64,000 bases of DNA from DYRB01 sp963709645 (GTDB lineage: Bacteria > Pseudomonadota > Gammaproteobacteria > Chromatiales > Chromatiaceae): NCBI GenBank assembly GCA_963709645.1, contig CAVPXP010000007.1, forward strand, positions 372,001 through 436,000, written 5' to 3'. Below are positions 17,203 to 26,266 of the stretch, piece after piece (within the stretch, counting starts at the first letter, position 1; each line of letters starts with the position of its first letter). The notes beneath the pieces were generated by a model. The model did not search any database. It was not told where the DNA came from and saw nothing but the letters and a program-made list of their open reading frames with translations. A program made the position numbers and the translations under genes.

Positions 17203-17853
17203 TCAGCCCTCGGCCACCCCGCGGGTTGCATTGCGCTGTGCCAGGTCCTGGATAAGCCCATCGAGCCCCTTCTGACGTGCCACACGCACGAAGATCGAGC
17301 GGTAGTTGGTCAGCAGGCTGACCCCCTCCACCGAAACATCGTAGGCCCGCCACCGCGACCCGTCGAAGGCCATGCGATAGCTGACCTCCACCGGAGGCGC
17401 CCCTCGGCGCACGATCTGCGTGGGGACCGACAGTTCCTGCTGCCCGGCTTCAAAGTGCAATGGCGGATAGCGAATCTCCCATTCGCTGAGTCTGTTCAGG
17501 GCAGACGCGTAGGTGTGGATCAGCATCTCTTTGAACTCGCGCCGAAATCCCTCGCGTTGCCCTGCGTTCGCGTCACGCCAGAACGGCCCCAGGACAAGCC
17601 CGGCGACCCGATCGAAATCCACATTGGGCAGAAAGAGCTCGTCCACCAGGCGATGGACATAATCGGGATCGGACTCCAAGCGGCCGCGATCCTCCCGCAA
17701 GACCTGCATCAGAGAATCCGAGACGCGCTGCACCACCTCCTGCGGGCCTTCCAGCGAAACAGCCGGGGCGGCGAAGGCGGCGCTCGAAACCAGTAACAAA
17801 CCAAGGAGCAGAAGACCTGGGCTTGGGATGGTGCGAAGGCTAGGGCGGGTCAT
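17203..17853 (-). CDS. mlaC: Phospholipid-binding periplasmic protein of the MlaC/Ttg2D family
   Basis: Shuttles phospholipid between the outer-membrane Mla complex and the inner-membrane MlaFEDB ABC transporter in characterised species. The 216-aa protein has a signal peptide (LLLLGLLLVSSAAFA) and the family core QREGFRREFKEMLIHTYASAL with WRAYDVSVEGVSLLTNYR. The rest of the mla operon is not adjacent, so it is a stand-alone copy; its partners would have to be encoded elsewhere. Confidence 0.88.
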   Translation of the reverse strand: MTRPSLRTIPSPGLLLLGLLLVSSAAFAAPAVSLEGPQEVVQRVSDSLMQVLREDRGRLESDPDYVHRLVDELFLPNVDFDRVAGLVLGPFWRDANAGQREGFRREFKEMLIHTYASALNRLSEWEIRYPPLHFEAGQQELSVPTQIVRRGAPPVEVSYRMAFDGSRWRAYDVSVEGVSLLTNYRSIFVRVARQKGLDGLIQDLAQRNATRGVAEG

Positions 17854-17970
17854 TTGGGCGGGCTCTGTTGACAGAGAAACTCAGTCTCTTATAAGACCGC
17901 TAGCGCCAGGGCGCAAGGCCGGATTCGCAGCCCCCACCGCCCTGATCCAACACAGGGCCTGCCCGCACCC

Positions 17971-18002
17971 AAAAGCAGAGGGGCCGCAATCGGCCCCTCT
18001 GC
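17971..18002 (-). terminator. Intrinsic terminator of the 88-aa hypothetical gene
   Basis: A perfect 12-bp stem (GCAGAGGGGCCG at 17975-17986 and its complement at 17991-18002) with a CAAT loop. Read leftward, the stem is followed by TTTT. It lies 23 bp beyond the stop of the gene at 18026. Confidence 0.85.
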
Positions 18003-18025
18003 TGCCCCAAAATGGACCGAGGCGC

Positions 18026-18292
18026 CTATTGCAGCGTCTGGGGCAGCCACCCCTGGATGCGGCGACGCTCCTCACTCACGTCCAGACTGAAGAGGTCGTT
18101 CAGGACCCCGAGGGCCTGATCCAGGGTCTCACAGACCCACTCGTTGTTTACGATGTGGTGAACCCAATCCTCCACGCGGAAGGGGGTCTGCCCACTCAGT
18201 TGCGCAAGCCGCGGATCGAACCGCAGCCGATACCCGGTCTCCGATGCCGGATCCCACTTGTAGGTGATGACCTTTGCTTGCTCTTGGAACAT
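18026..18292 (-). CDS. Conserved hypothetical protein, 88 aa
   Basis: I do not recognise a named family. It is a soluble, slightly acidic 88-aa protein with many aromatic residues (YKWDPASETGYRLRFDP, then RVEDWVHHIVNNEWVCETL), no signal peptide and no membrane helix. Codon usage and compositional bias look chromosomal, and the strong dedicated terminator argues that it is expressed. Its upstream region is unusually AT-rich for this window. Confidence 0.6.
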   Translation of the reverse strand: MFQEQAKVITYKWDPASETGYRLRFDPRLAQLSGQTPFRVEDWVHHIVNNEWVCETLDQALGVLNDLFSLDVSEERRRIQGWLPQTLQ

Positions 18293-18615
18293 GGCCGCTA
18301 TCCCGATGACCTCTACTCTGTCTCTGTTGTGTTTTTGCCGAAGTCAGCGGCCGCCCAGCCGCTGACCTGATTGAAGTATGGACCAAAACTAGAAATGCTG
18401 CAAATATGAAACAGTATTTTTTTTGTTGCGGCGAAGATTGGGCTCACAATACTCAACCGTTTTCCAACTGGTTGAGAAAACAAGCTCAACCAGATTTGCG
18501 GTCCACAGCCCGCCGCAAGAGGGGAATCAATCTGGCCCCGTAGCTAAAAAGACGCAAGTGATCCGCATGGGCATAGAGGACGCTGCATCCTCTCGCGCAC
18601 CTCGCCATCACAGGG
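18293..18615. other. AT-richer spacer with hairpins and CTCAACC/GGTTGAG repeats
   Basis: No gene seen. It holds an inverted repeat GTCAGCGGC/GCCGCTGAC (18343-18366) just upstream of the 88-aa gene. It also holds an alternating cluster CTCAACC (18452), GGTTGAG (18470) and CTCAACC (18485), whose last two form a 9-bp inverted repeat with an AAAACAAG loop. Operator or alternative hairpins are possible; function unknown. Confidence 0.5.
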
Positions 18616-19690
18616 TCACTCGCGCCCTAACGCCAGGGGATCCCGGGGGTCCACCCCCTCCATGAAGGGCAGCTTCCGGTTGCTGTTCGTAACCTGATAG
18701 ATCAGGCCCATCCAGTTACCGACCACCCCCTCTGCGGTGTCGTGCCAGGTGTTGTCCAGCGACCGAGCGATGTAGGCCTCCGGGAAGGCTGGATGCCCCC
18801 TGCCTTGGTTCATGGCTGCCACGACCCGCCCGCGGTGCTCATCGAGAATGGCGCGGTGCTTCCGGTCGATGTAGCTCTCTGGGAACGGGCGGGTAGTCCG
18901 CCCGGTCACCTGCGGCAAAGCGCCTGACCTCACGCTGATACTCCTTGAGCAGTGAAATGGTGTCGTACTCTGGGTGCCCCTGGAAGAAGACCTGGCGGAA
19001 GCCGTCCGGGCTCACCGCCAGATGCACCCCGGCATCGGCGCTCTCGGCCAGCACCTGGAGGCCGGCGGCGTCGAACTGGTGTCGGCCGATCTCATTGAAC
19101 CGCGAGTGGGGCACGTCGAACAGGGTATTGACGTCATGGACCAGGGGGTGGGTGCGGTTCACCACCCGGTGCGGATAGACCCCCCACCGCTTCTCCGGCA
19201 GGGGGTATCGGTGCTGTCCATACTGGAACTGAAGGACGGCGTGAGTGGCAAGACAGGAGCACAGGGTCGAGGTCACGTCCCGCGAGGCCCACTCGATAAC
19301 CTCCATCAAGGGCCCCCAGAAGGGCTCCTGGGACAGGTCCGGGTGGGTCACGTTGGCCCCGGTAACGATGAGGGCATCAAGCCCCTGCTCGCGGACCTGC
19401 TCGAAAGGTTCGTAGTAACGGGCGATATAGGCGTGCGCATCGGCGGACCGGTCCAGTCCTTCGAGGCTAAAGGGGTGAACGTAGAACTGGGCAATTGGGT
19501 TGCTCTCGCCCACTAAGCGGAAGAACTGGCGTTCTGTGGCCGCGAGGGCGGCATCCGGCATCATGTTGAGCAGCCCGATGTGCAGTTCGCGGATGTCCTG
19601 ATGGAGGGCCCGGTCCGGATCCAGGATGCTCTGACCCTCCTCGCGCAGGCGCTGGAAGGTGGGAAGGTCGGTATGGGCGACGATGGGCAT
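18616..19690 (-). pseudogene. metA: Homoserine O-succinyltransferase, one frameshift near the C-terminus
   Basis: Acylates homoserine, the first dedicated step of methionine synthesis. The N-terminus MPIVAHTDLPTFQRLREEG is canonical. The nucleophile Cys lies in STLCSCLATHAVLQ and the catalytic His/Glu in QGHPEYD. After RFAAGDRADYPP the frame breaks, and the +1 frame continues FPESYIDRKHRAIL to LALGRE, stop at 18616. One extra C in the run at about 18887-18893 explains it. The conserved tail after the break favours sequencing error over decay. An ATPase gene of unknown role lies about 100 bp upstream on the same strand. Confidence 0.88.
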
Positions 19691-19792
19691 GGGGTGACCC
19701 CTATCTGCTAGGACTCGGCGGGTCCGCGTTCGGGGCCCGCGAAGGCAATGAGTTCGTTCGCGTTCTGGGCGGACCAGCTGCCTGGCCCGCGA

Positions 19793-20650
19793 TCAGCCTT
19801 GCCCCGACTCCTTGCGCGCGATGGCCGCTTCCAGGAGTTCCAGGAAATCCGCCTCGTCGCGAACCTCGGCAACCTCGGTGGACACCACCGTGTAGCCGTG
19901 GGGCCGGGCGATGGCCTCGTAGCGCGGCACCCGGGAGTGGAACAGGCGAGGGAAGACCCAGCGGGTAAACTCGTCCGGGTCGATCTCCGCAACGTACTCC
20001 AGACCCCGCTCGTCCAAGTAGTCCCGAACCGCGGTCCCCAGGAAGGCAGGCCGATAATAGAGCGGCTTGGGGTCCGCCTGAGCCCGCTGGATGAGCTTGA
20101 TCTCGTCCTCCGGCGGGACCTGGATGTAAAGGATCAGGGTGTGGCGGGCCAGCAGGTCGATCACCGCCGGCTCCTCCAGCTCGCACAAGCTTCCGCCCAC
20201 GTCGTTGACGAACTGGCTGTAGCCGTAGATCTGCTGAGCCTTCCGAACGAAGGCGGGGACGTCCGTCATGGCTGCGATCTCGCCCTGACGGTACAAGGCC
20301 TGCCGGCGGCTGAACTCTTCCATCGCCAAGCCGCCGAGATCCGGGTTGCCCAGCTTACCGACGAAGCTCAACACCGGACCCAAGTCGTTCACCTTGATAT
20401 TGTTGCGGATGAAAATCCAATCCCGCCGGAGCAAGTCCTTGAGAAAGGGAGTCTGCATCGCCTGGCCCTTGATCAGGTCCAGGATGTGCTCGTCCAGATA
20501 GCGGGTCCCGATGCGGTAGTCCCCGGAGTAATGAAACCAGTCGCTGCGCCTCAGCAAGGCCGAGAGGTAGGTCTTTCCTACCCCGGACATCCCCAGCAGG
20601 GTGATGGAACGGTGTTTCCAGTTGCGGAACTCTTCGACGCTGAGCTTCAC
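19793..20650 (-). CDS. P-loop ATPase of unknown role upstream of metA
   Basis: A 285-aa cytoplasmic protein with a Walker A motif GMSGVGKT about residue 20. The rest (HYSGDYRIGTRYLDEHILD, SQFVNDVGGSLCELEEP, LILYIQVP) does not match a family I can name. The 'YSGDYRIGTR' segment right after the P-loop suggests a small-molecule kinase or a GTPase-like sensor, but this is inference. The open frame reaches 20839. GTG at 20650 has GAGG 9 bp upstream and begins VKLSVEEFRNWKH, giving a compact start. It is co-directional with metA. Confidence 0.7.
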   Translation of the reverse strand: MKLSVEEFRNWKHRSITLLGMSGVGKTYLSALLRRSDWFHYSGDYRIGTRYLDEHILDLIKGQAMQTPFLKDLLRRDWIFIRNNIKVNDLGPVLSFVGKLGNPDLGGLAMEEFSRRQALYRQGEIAAMTDVPAFVRKAQQIYGYSQFVNDVGGSLCELEEPAVIDLLARHTLILYIQVPPEDEIKLIQRAQADPKPLYYRPAFLGTAVRDYLDERGLEYVAEIDPDEFTRWVFPRLFHSRVPRYEAIARPHGYTVVSTEVAEVRDEADFLELLEAAIARKESGQG

Positions 20651-20853
20651 GTTGCGGGGCCTCGGGGACGGACAGGAAGCGCGCAATGGTACGTCAGGGT
20701 ACAGCGGGCTGACCACCGTCGGCCGGCCCTGCGCCGAATGGGTGCCACAATGCTTGGGAAGCCAACGCACCCTCCCTCGCTGCAGCCAAAGCTGGCATGA
20801 TTCGCGCCTGTCGACGCCCAAGAGGTCACCCCTTGCCATCCGACGCCCCCGTC

Positions 20854-21192
20854 ATGGACACCGAAGTCCTGCGCGCCAGGATCAACCAGGAGACCGCCAG
20901 GATCGCCTGGATCGGGCTCCAGCGATTCTTCGCCCGTGGCGTTGCGGTTTGGGTCGCGCCCGAGCTGGACCTGGTGGAGACGGCCATCGCCTTCTCACAG
21001 GATCGCTCCGCTGTCGTAAAGGCCGAGATGGCACAGGGGCGCATTGCCCGAGTCGATGACGAACAGGCGCGCCGTTGGCTCGCGGGCAACGCGACCCTGT
21101 GGGCGGTCGTGGCGAGCCCCTGGGTCCTGGTACAGGAGACCACCACCAGCGATTCCGACACGAACCCAAGCCGTGCGGTCGGATCTCGTTGA
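20854..21192 (+). CDS. DUF2288 family protein
   Basis: A small soluble protein, about 112 aa, of a conserved bacterial family of unknown function. Hallmarks are INQETARIAWIGLQRFFARG, APELDLVE, DEQARRWL and WAVVASPWVLVQE. I start it at ATG 20854; a TTG at 20833 with AGAGG 7 bp upstream is an alternative adding seven residues. Divergent from the ATPase-metA pair and followed by ppnP on the same strand, 76 bp on. Confidence 0.8.
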   Translation: MDTEVLRARINQETARIAWIGLQRFFARGVAVWVAPELDLVETAIAFSQDRSAVVKAEMAQGRIARVDDEQARRWLAGNATLWAVVASPWVLVQETTTSDSDTNPSRAVGSR

Positions 21193-21268
21193 CCCGCACC
21201 CGAGGGCGGCGCCCACCCTGTCTCGCCTCTGACCATCGCAGACTCAACCCACCCCTGCAGGAGGAGCC

Positions 21269-21583
21269 ATGTCCGAGCTCACCAATGTCACCGTCGTCAA
21301 GCGCGCCAACGTCTACTTCGACGGCGGCGTCACCAGCCGCACCATCCTGTTCCCGGACGGCAGCACGAAGACCTTGGGCATCATGCAGCCTGGCGAGTAT
21401 GAGTTCGGCACCGACGCCGCGGAGGTCATGGAGATCCTGGCCGGGGACCTGGAGGTCCTGCTCCCCGGCGAGACCCAGTGGCGCCGAGTACAAGGCGGCG
21501 GATCCTTTGACGTCCCCGCCAAGTCCCGCTTCGGACTCAAGGTGACCGCGCTGACGGACTACTGCTGCTCCTTCGTCGGCTAG
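21269..21583 (+). CDS. ppnP: Pyrimidine/purine nucleoside phosphorylase (DUF1255)
   Basis: Small cupin-fold enzyme that phosphorolyses nucleosides in nucleotide salvage. The 104 aa include ANVYFDGGVTSRT, GIMQPGEYEFGT, GDLEVLLPGE and FDVPAKSRFGLKV, all typical of PpnP (YaiE). The ATG is preceded by AGGAGG 6 bp upstream. It is the last core gene before the accessory region to the right. Confidence 0.9.
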   Translation: MSELTNVTVVKRANVYFDGGVTSRTILFPDGSTKTLGIMQPGEYEFGTDAAEVMEILAGDLEVLLPGETQWRRVQGGGSFDVPAKSRFGLKVTALTDYCCSFVG

Positions 21584-21612
21584 ATCGTCCGTTCGTTCGC
21601 GTCGGACGCGTG

Positions 21613-21637
21613 GATCGCGGGTTCGCGACCCGCGATC
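21613..21637. other. Strong hairpin after ppnP
   Basis: A perfect 10-bp stem GATCGCGGGT/ACCCGCGATC with a TCGCG loop, 30 bp past the ppnP stop. It has no U-tract, so it may act as a 3'-end stabiliser or a Rho-linked terminator rather than an intrinsic terminator. Confidence 0.5.
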
Positions 21638-21815
21638 TCTAGGACCGGCCCAGGTTTGGGTCGCGTCCCACCGATGGGCCGCACACTCGGCCGTCCGTTG
21701 ACCAGGCTTCCGCAAAGGGTCAAGGACAGAACACCAACCGGTTGATCGGCAGGCGCCGAGCAGGGGTTATTCGCCACAGAAGCTGCAACTTTCTATCCCA
21801 GGAGGGAGCGGTACC

Positions 21816-22245
21816 ATGGCCAAATCGCCCAGCAACCCCCGGGCAATCACCCTGGGTCCCCGCGCCGACAGCCCTGCCTCGATCCATATCTTGGGCTTCC
21901 AGCCAGTGGCTTCCCTTTCCCTCACCTCTGACCAGATGCGCCCCGCTGCTGAAACCGCCAGCGGTGACCTGGGTGCCCTCGGAGACGATGCCGGAGCAGC
22001 TGGTCGAGCTTCCCGCATGAACGCCGACATGGAGAATTCGCTTGCGGCGCCAGGCCGAGCAGGCGCAGCAATTGGAGCAGCACCGGAACCAGCTCGCGCT
22101 GCAAACGCGCCACCTGCAGGTTTTAAGGCAGACCCGGCAGATATCGGGCCGGCTCGGCATTCTCTTCGTCCTGCTCGCCCTGGCGGGCGTCGCTGGATTG
22201 GCCTTCCATACCTGGCCCCGGCTCCAGGACGTCGCGGGCGGCTAA
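21816..22245 (+). pseudogene. Broken coiled-coil membrane protein (hypothetical)
   Basis: ATG 21816 follows a strong AGGAGGGA. Coding potential then moves between frames: MAKSPSNPRAIT..., then AVTWVPSETMPEQLVEL, then SRMNADMENS, and finally LRRQAEQAQQLEQHRNQ running to the TAA at 22243. Joined, this is a protein of about 140 aa with a Gln/Arg-rich coiled coil and a C-terminal membrane helix (LGILFVLLALAGVAGLAFH). At least three single-base indels are needed, two of them at TT/TTT runs near 22009 and 22037. I do not recognise the family. It is next to IS remnants, so decay is plausible, but so are sequence errors. Confidence 0.5.
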
Positions 22246-22257
22246 AGCGCATGAGCA

Positions 22258-22607
22258 CAGGTGTTGGCCACCTCGCGCGGCAAGTGCAGGCGGTGCGCGG
22301 GCAGGTGACCTGCTCGGCATCGAACTGTTTGTGGCGCTCCCGGCTCACGACCAGATAGCGGTAACCCCGCTCGCGCAGCCAGGCGAGGTTGTCCTCGGTC
22401 GCAATGCCGGCATCCAGCACCACCGTCGGGGCCACGGCGCCGGGCGCGGGAGACAGATGTTCCAGCACCGTCTCCAGGGTCTTGGGCTCGCTGACGTTGC
22501 CGGCGAGCACCTCGCTGCGTTGGCAAACCCGCTGCCATCGAGCACCAGGGCCAGGGTGACCAGCGGGCAGTCCGAGCGCTTCTCTCCCCTAAGTTGAAAG
22601 ACCGCTC
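22258..22607 (-). pseudogene. Remnant of an IS1634-type transposase
   Basis: The minus strand encodes GEKRSDCPLVTLALVLDGSG, RSEVLAGNVSEPKTLETVLE, VLDAGIATEDNLAWLRERGY and YLVVSRERHKQFD, in order, with a frameshift near 22526. This is the central DDE region of an IS1634-type (IS4 superfamily) transposase; the ends are missing. It is in opposite orientation to the neighbouring element and is cut off at 22607 by that element's left end. Confidence 0.75.
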
Positions 22608-24639
22608 CTAGCCGACTTCCGCTATTCGCCCCTCCCGCGACCGTTTTTTCCGCGGTTTACGACGGCGAAATGCATGCAAGTCACTGATCGTGCGTGGCCG
22701 CGTACCGCGAAAGCGTTTGTAGTGCCGACCTAGGCCATTGAACTGGTTGACGTTCCTGCCGACACTATCGGCATGTTCCTGCGATCGAAGACGCGCAAGA
22801 AAGACGGCAAGGAACACCGCTACTGGAGCGTGGTGGAGAACCGCCGTGTCGCCGATGGGCGGGTGGTGCAACGCCATGTGCTGTACCTGGGGGAGATCAA
22901 TGACACCCAGCGTGCGGCGTGGTGCCGTTCGATCAAGGTGTTTGACGAGGACCGGGCCGAGTTGGCCCAGATCGCCTTGTTCCCCGAGGACCGGCCAGCC
23001 CCGGAGCTGGCGTGTGCGGTGGTCCAGGTCAAGTTGAGCGGGCTGCAACTGCGCCATGCGCGTCAATGGGGTGCCTGCTGGCTGGCCTGTGAGCTGTGGG
23101 ACCTGTTGGAGCTGGAGGCCTTCTGGCAACCGCGCCTGCTGCCCAGCCGCAAAGGGACCCGCTGGCTGAACGCGCTCTTGCACCCTGGTTGCCTACCGCC
23201 TGATCGATCCGGGCAGCGAATGGCGCCTGCATCGGTCCTGGTACGACCGCAGCGCCATGGGCGATCTGCTGGGGGAAGACTTCGCGATTGCCCACAGCGA
23301 CACCCTCTATCGCTGTCTGGATAAACTGTTGGCGCATAAAGAGGCGCTGTTTTCCCACCTGCAAGAGCGCTGGCGCCGCCTCTTCGACGCCCGCTTCGAG
23401 GTGCTGCTCTACGACCTGACCAGCACCTCGGCACGAGTGCGATCCGCCCGAATCGGGCCAGCGCAAATTCGGCTACAGCCGCGACAAACGCTCCGATTGC
23501 GTGCAGGTGGTCATTGCCCTGATTGTCACCCCGGACGGTTTTCCCCTGGCCTACGAGGTCCTCCCCGGAAATACCCTCGACAAGCAGACCCTCAAGGACT
23601 TCCTGGCCAAGATCGAACGTCAGTACGGCAAGAGCGACCGCGTGTGGGTGATGGATCGCGGCATTCCCACTGAAGAGACCCTGGCGCTGATGCGCGCGTC
23701 CGAGCCGCCCGTGCACTATCTGGTGGGAACTCCCAAAGGCCATTTGACCAACCTGGAACAATCCTTTCTCGAAAAACCTTGGAGCGCTGTGCGCGAGCAG
23801 GTGACGGTCAAGCTCTTGAACAAAGACGGCGAGACCTATGTCTTGGCGCTGAGCGCAGGACGCCGCGACAAAGAGCGGGCGATGCGCCAACGTCGGCTCA
23901 AGCGCCTGTGGCGGCGCCTGCATGAGCTCCAACGCCAAGCACCCAGCCGCGACCAGCTCCTGCTGAAGCTCGGCGCGGCCAAGAAAGAGGCCGGGCGCGC
24001 TTACGGGTTGGTCAAGGTCCGCGTGCCCGATCAGGATCAACCGGTGACGCCCGACACCTTCCGCTTCGAGCTCAACCGCAAGAAGCTGCGCCTGGTTCGC
24101 CGCCGGGAGGGCCACTACCTGCTGCGCTCCAATCTCGGCGACGCGGATCCGACCCGGCTCTGGACCCATTACATCCAACTCACCGAGATCGAGCAGGCGT
24201 TCAAAGAGCTCAAGGGCGACTTAGGCCTACGCCCGATCTACCACCAGCTCGACAAGCGTATCGACGCCCATATCTTCGTCGCCTTTCTCGCCTATTGTCT
24301 CCAAGTCACCCTCAAGGCCCGCCTGCGGCCCCTGGCCCCGGGATTGACCCCGAGGTCCGCCCTGGAGAAATTCGCCGCCATCCAGATGGTCGACGTGCAT
24401 CTGCCGACCACGGACGGGCGAACCCTGATCTTGAGCCGCTACACCGAGCCGGAACCCGAGCAGCAGATCTTGTTGGATCGGCTGCATCTGAGACTGCCCG
24501 AACAGCCCCCGCCGAGGATCTCCTCCAACCTTCAGACCCAAATCGCCTAAGCCCCGTGTAGTGCCGACCTTTGCTGCGGCGGTGTAAGCAGGTCAATGAC
24601 TTACGTCGCGTCTGGGTTCGAATAGCGGAAGTCGGGCTA
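22607..24639 (+). mobile_element. IS1634-type insertion sequence, interrupted at its right end
   Basis: The left end reads CCTAGCC-GACTTCCGCTATTCG (from 22607). The right end, read in reverse, gives the same sequence with one more C, ending at 24619. The outermost bases of the right repeat continue beyond the IS630 element at 25858-25861. The element is therefore about 2.0 kb and was hit inside its right terminal repeat. Direct TGTAGTGCCGACCT copies lie at 22718-22731 and 24557-24570. No clear target duplication remains, since the left flank is another IS remnant. Confidence 0.75.
22773..24550 (+). pseudogene. IS1634-type transposase, two or more frameshifts
   Basis: DDE transposase for the surrounding element. 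Frame 1 gives MFLRSKTRKKDGKEHRYWSV to about 23185. Frame 2 gives YRLIDPGSEW, DLLGEDFAIAHSDTLYRCLDK and RFEVLLYDLTST to about 23430. Frame 3 gives KFGYSRDKRSDCVQVVIAL, DRVWVMDRGIPTEETL and TRLWTHYIQLTEIEQAFKELK, ending with stop at 24550. The Asp in LYDLTST, the Asp in VMDRGI and the Glu in TEIEQAFKELK form the expected triad. As written it cannot make a full transposase. Confidence 0.8.
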
Positions 24640-24644
24640 GTACC

Positions 24645-25780
24645 TCATTTCATCGTAACTTGCGGGTATAGGTGCTTCAGTTTGATGCGCGCTTCGTCGT
24701 TGGTGAACTGCCAGTCGACGCCGGTCTGGGCGGCGTTGCGGGCATCCGCCCATGCCTTGGCTTCGCGCCGCAGGATCTTGATGTCGCTGATGCGACGGGT
24801 GAGGCACTGTTTGGTGAAAACGCTCAGTTCGATCTCGGCGACGTCTAGCCAGCTGCCGTGCTTGGGGGTGTAGTGGATTTCCAGGCGATCGAGCAGGCGA
24901 CGGGCCTCGGCCGGCTCGAAGGCCTTGTACAGGGACGCTGGCGTGTGGGTGTTGAGGTTGTCCCAGACCAGCACGACCTTCTCCGCGTGCGGGTAGTCGA
25001 CGTCAAGCAGCTCTTGGATTTCTTGCGCCAGATCGACCGCCGTCTTGGTCTCGCGCACGTTGACCTTGCGCCAGCCGCGCAGCGGCTCGGTCATCATGAA
25101 GTTGTTGGCAGTGCCCAGGCGTTGGTACTCGTAGTCGTAGCGTTGGGGCCGACCGGGCCGGGCGGCTATCGGCTGGCGCGTCTCCCCGATCAGTTGGGTC
25201 GGCTGCTCGTCGAGACAAACCACCGGGCGCTTGGGGTCGTAGGGCCGGCGGTAGACCTCCAGGACATCCTCCATCCGGGCCACGAACTCGGCGTTCTGTT
25301 GCGGGGGGATCACCCAGCAGGTCCGCCGGTGGGGTTGGAGTTCGTTTTTTTGAGTGCACGCATCACCGTGGGTGGGGAGATCGCCTCGACCACATCCAAT
25401 GCCACCAAGCGCTCGGCGAGCAGCTGGAGTGTCCAGCGGGCGCGTCCGGCGGGCGGCTCACTGCAGGCGATCTGCACCAAGCGCGCCTGCTTTTCCCCAT
25501 CAAGCAGTGCCTCGCGGCTCAGCCGCACCCGCTGCTTGCGCGTCAACGCCGCATCCAGTCCCTGCTCGACAAAGCGCTCCCGAATGCTGAACACCGTTCG
25601 CGGGGCGCACTCGAACGCCTCGGCCGCCTGCGCGTCGCCCCAGTTAGGTCCGTCCGCGTCGACTTTCAGCAGGACATTGGCGTGCTTGATCTTCTGCGCC
25701 GAGGCTTGGCCCTTGCCGACCAGCGCCGCAAGCATCGCGCGCTCCTCCTCCGCGAGTCGAACGATATATTTCGTAGCCAT
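24645..25780 (-). CDS. IS630-type transposase, two frames joined by a probable -1 shift
   Basis: ORF A starts at ATG 25780 (MATKYIVRLAEEERAML) with a helix-turn-helix region and ends at 25310. ORF B covers about 25345 to 24645 and carries the DDE domain: VVCLDEQPTQLIGE, VLVWDNLNTH, and GSWLDVAEIELSVF. The joint is at a run of seven A residues (25345-25351, minus strand); slipping back one base gives LKKNELQPHRRTCWVIPPQQN, the continuous family sequence. Either programmed -1 frameshifting or one surplus A explains this. All catalytic acids are present, so the element may be active. Confidence 0.85.
25345..25351 (-). promoter_or_regulatory. A7 slippery run, candidate -1 frameshift site
   Basis: On the minus strand the zero-frame codons are CTC AAA AAA ACG. 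A -1 slip on the A7 run moves from ORF A into the DDE frame exactly where the family sequence continues. Confidence 0.5.
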
Positions 25781-25857
25781 GCAGACACCTCTTGTTAAGT
25801 CACGGCAAGAGATACCTGGAACAGACTGTTTTTGCAAGATACGCTGAAACGAGGTAC

Positions 25858-26055
25858 TAGGTCTGCCAGCGAGACACGCAGACGCTCCCGGGCGGCGTCC
25901 TGCTGGGCTTGTTGCAGATCGGAAAAGTCGGCCTCGGTGAGCACGACGTAGCTCGGACGGTTGTTCTTGATGATATGCACGGGCCCGTCGCGCAGGGCCT
26001 CATCGACGGCGGAGATACCGCGACGCTTGATCTCTTGGGCGGGGATGCTATTCAT
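25858..26055 (-). pseudogene. Type II antitoxin truncated by the IS cluster
   Basis: ATG 26055 begins MNSIPAQEIKRRGISAVDEA, then VHIIKNNRPSYVVLTEADF, the N-terminal DNA-binding part of a Phd/RelB-like antitoxin. After RVSLADL the frame passes into the IS630 end and reads on to 25795 as foreign sequence. Without the IS630 element it would read into the IS1634 end (ARLPLFE...), so the gene was already cut by that earlier insertion. The usual C-terminal toxin-binding segment and the toxin gene are missing. Confidence 0.8.
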
Positions 26056-26266
26056 TGCTGCGTCCGATACCAAAACAGGTACTGAGGTCAGCACAGGCTC
26101 GGAGTGCCCTCAAGGCGGTCTCGGGTTCCTACCAAGCTGCCGAGGCCCCATAGAGGGCGTACAGGCACGAACACTAATGCAGGCCGTTGGTGCGGTTCGC
26201 AGGCTCACCGCACCCACTGAACCAAGATCAACGCTTCGACGGTGCCGCTTTGCTACACGCCAAACC

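Larger units (their letters stand above)
24640..25857 (-). mobile_element. IS630-type insertion sequence, apparently complete
   Basis: The terminal inverted repeats are GTACCTCATTTCATCGTA at the left and GTACCTCGTTTCAGCGTA read in reverse from the right, extending to CTTGC (about 24 bp). TA dinucleotides flank both ends (24638-24639 and 25858-25859), the hallmark of IS630/Tc1-mariner insertion. The length is 1218 bp. It carries one transposase in two overlapping frames on the minus strand. Confidence 0.88.
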
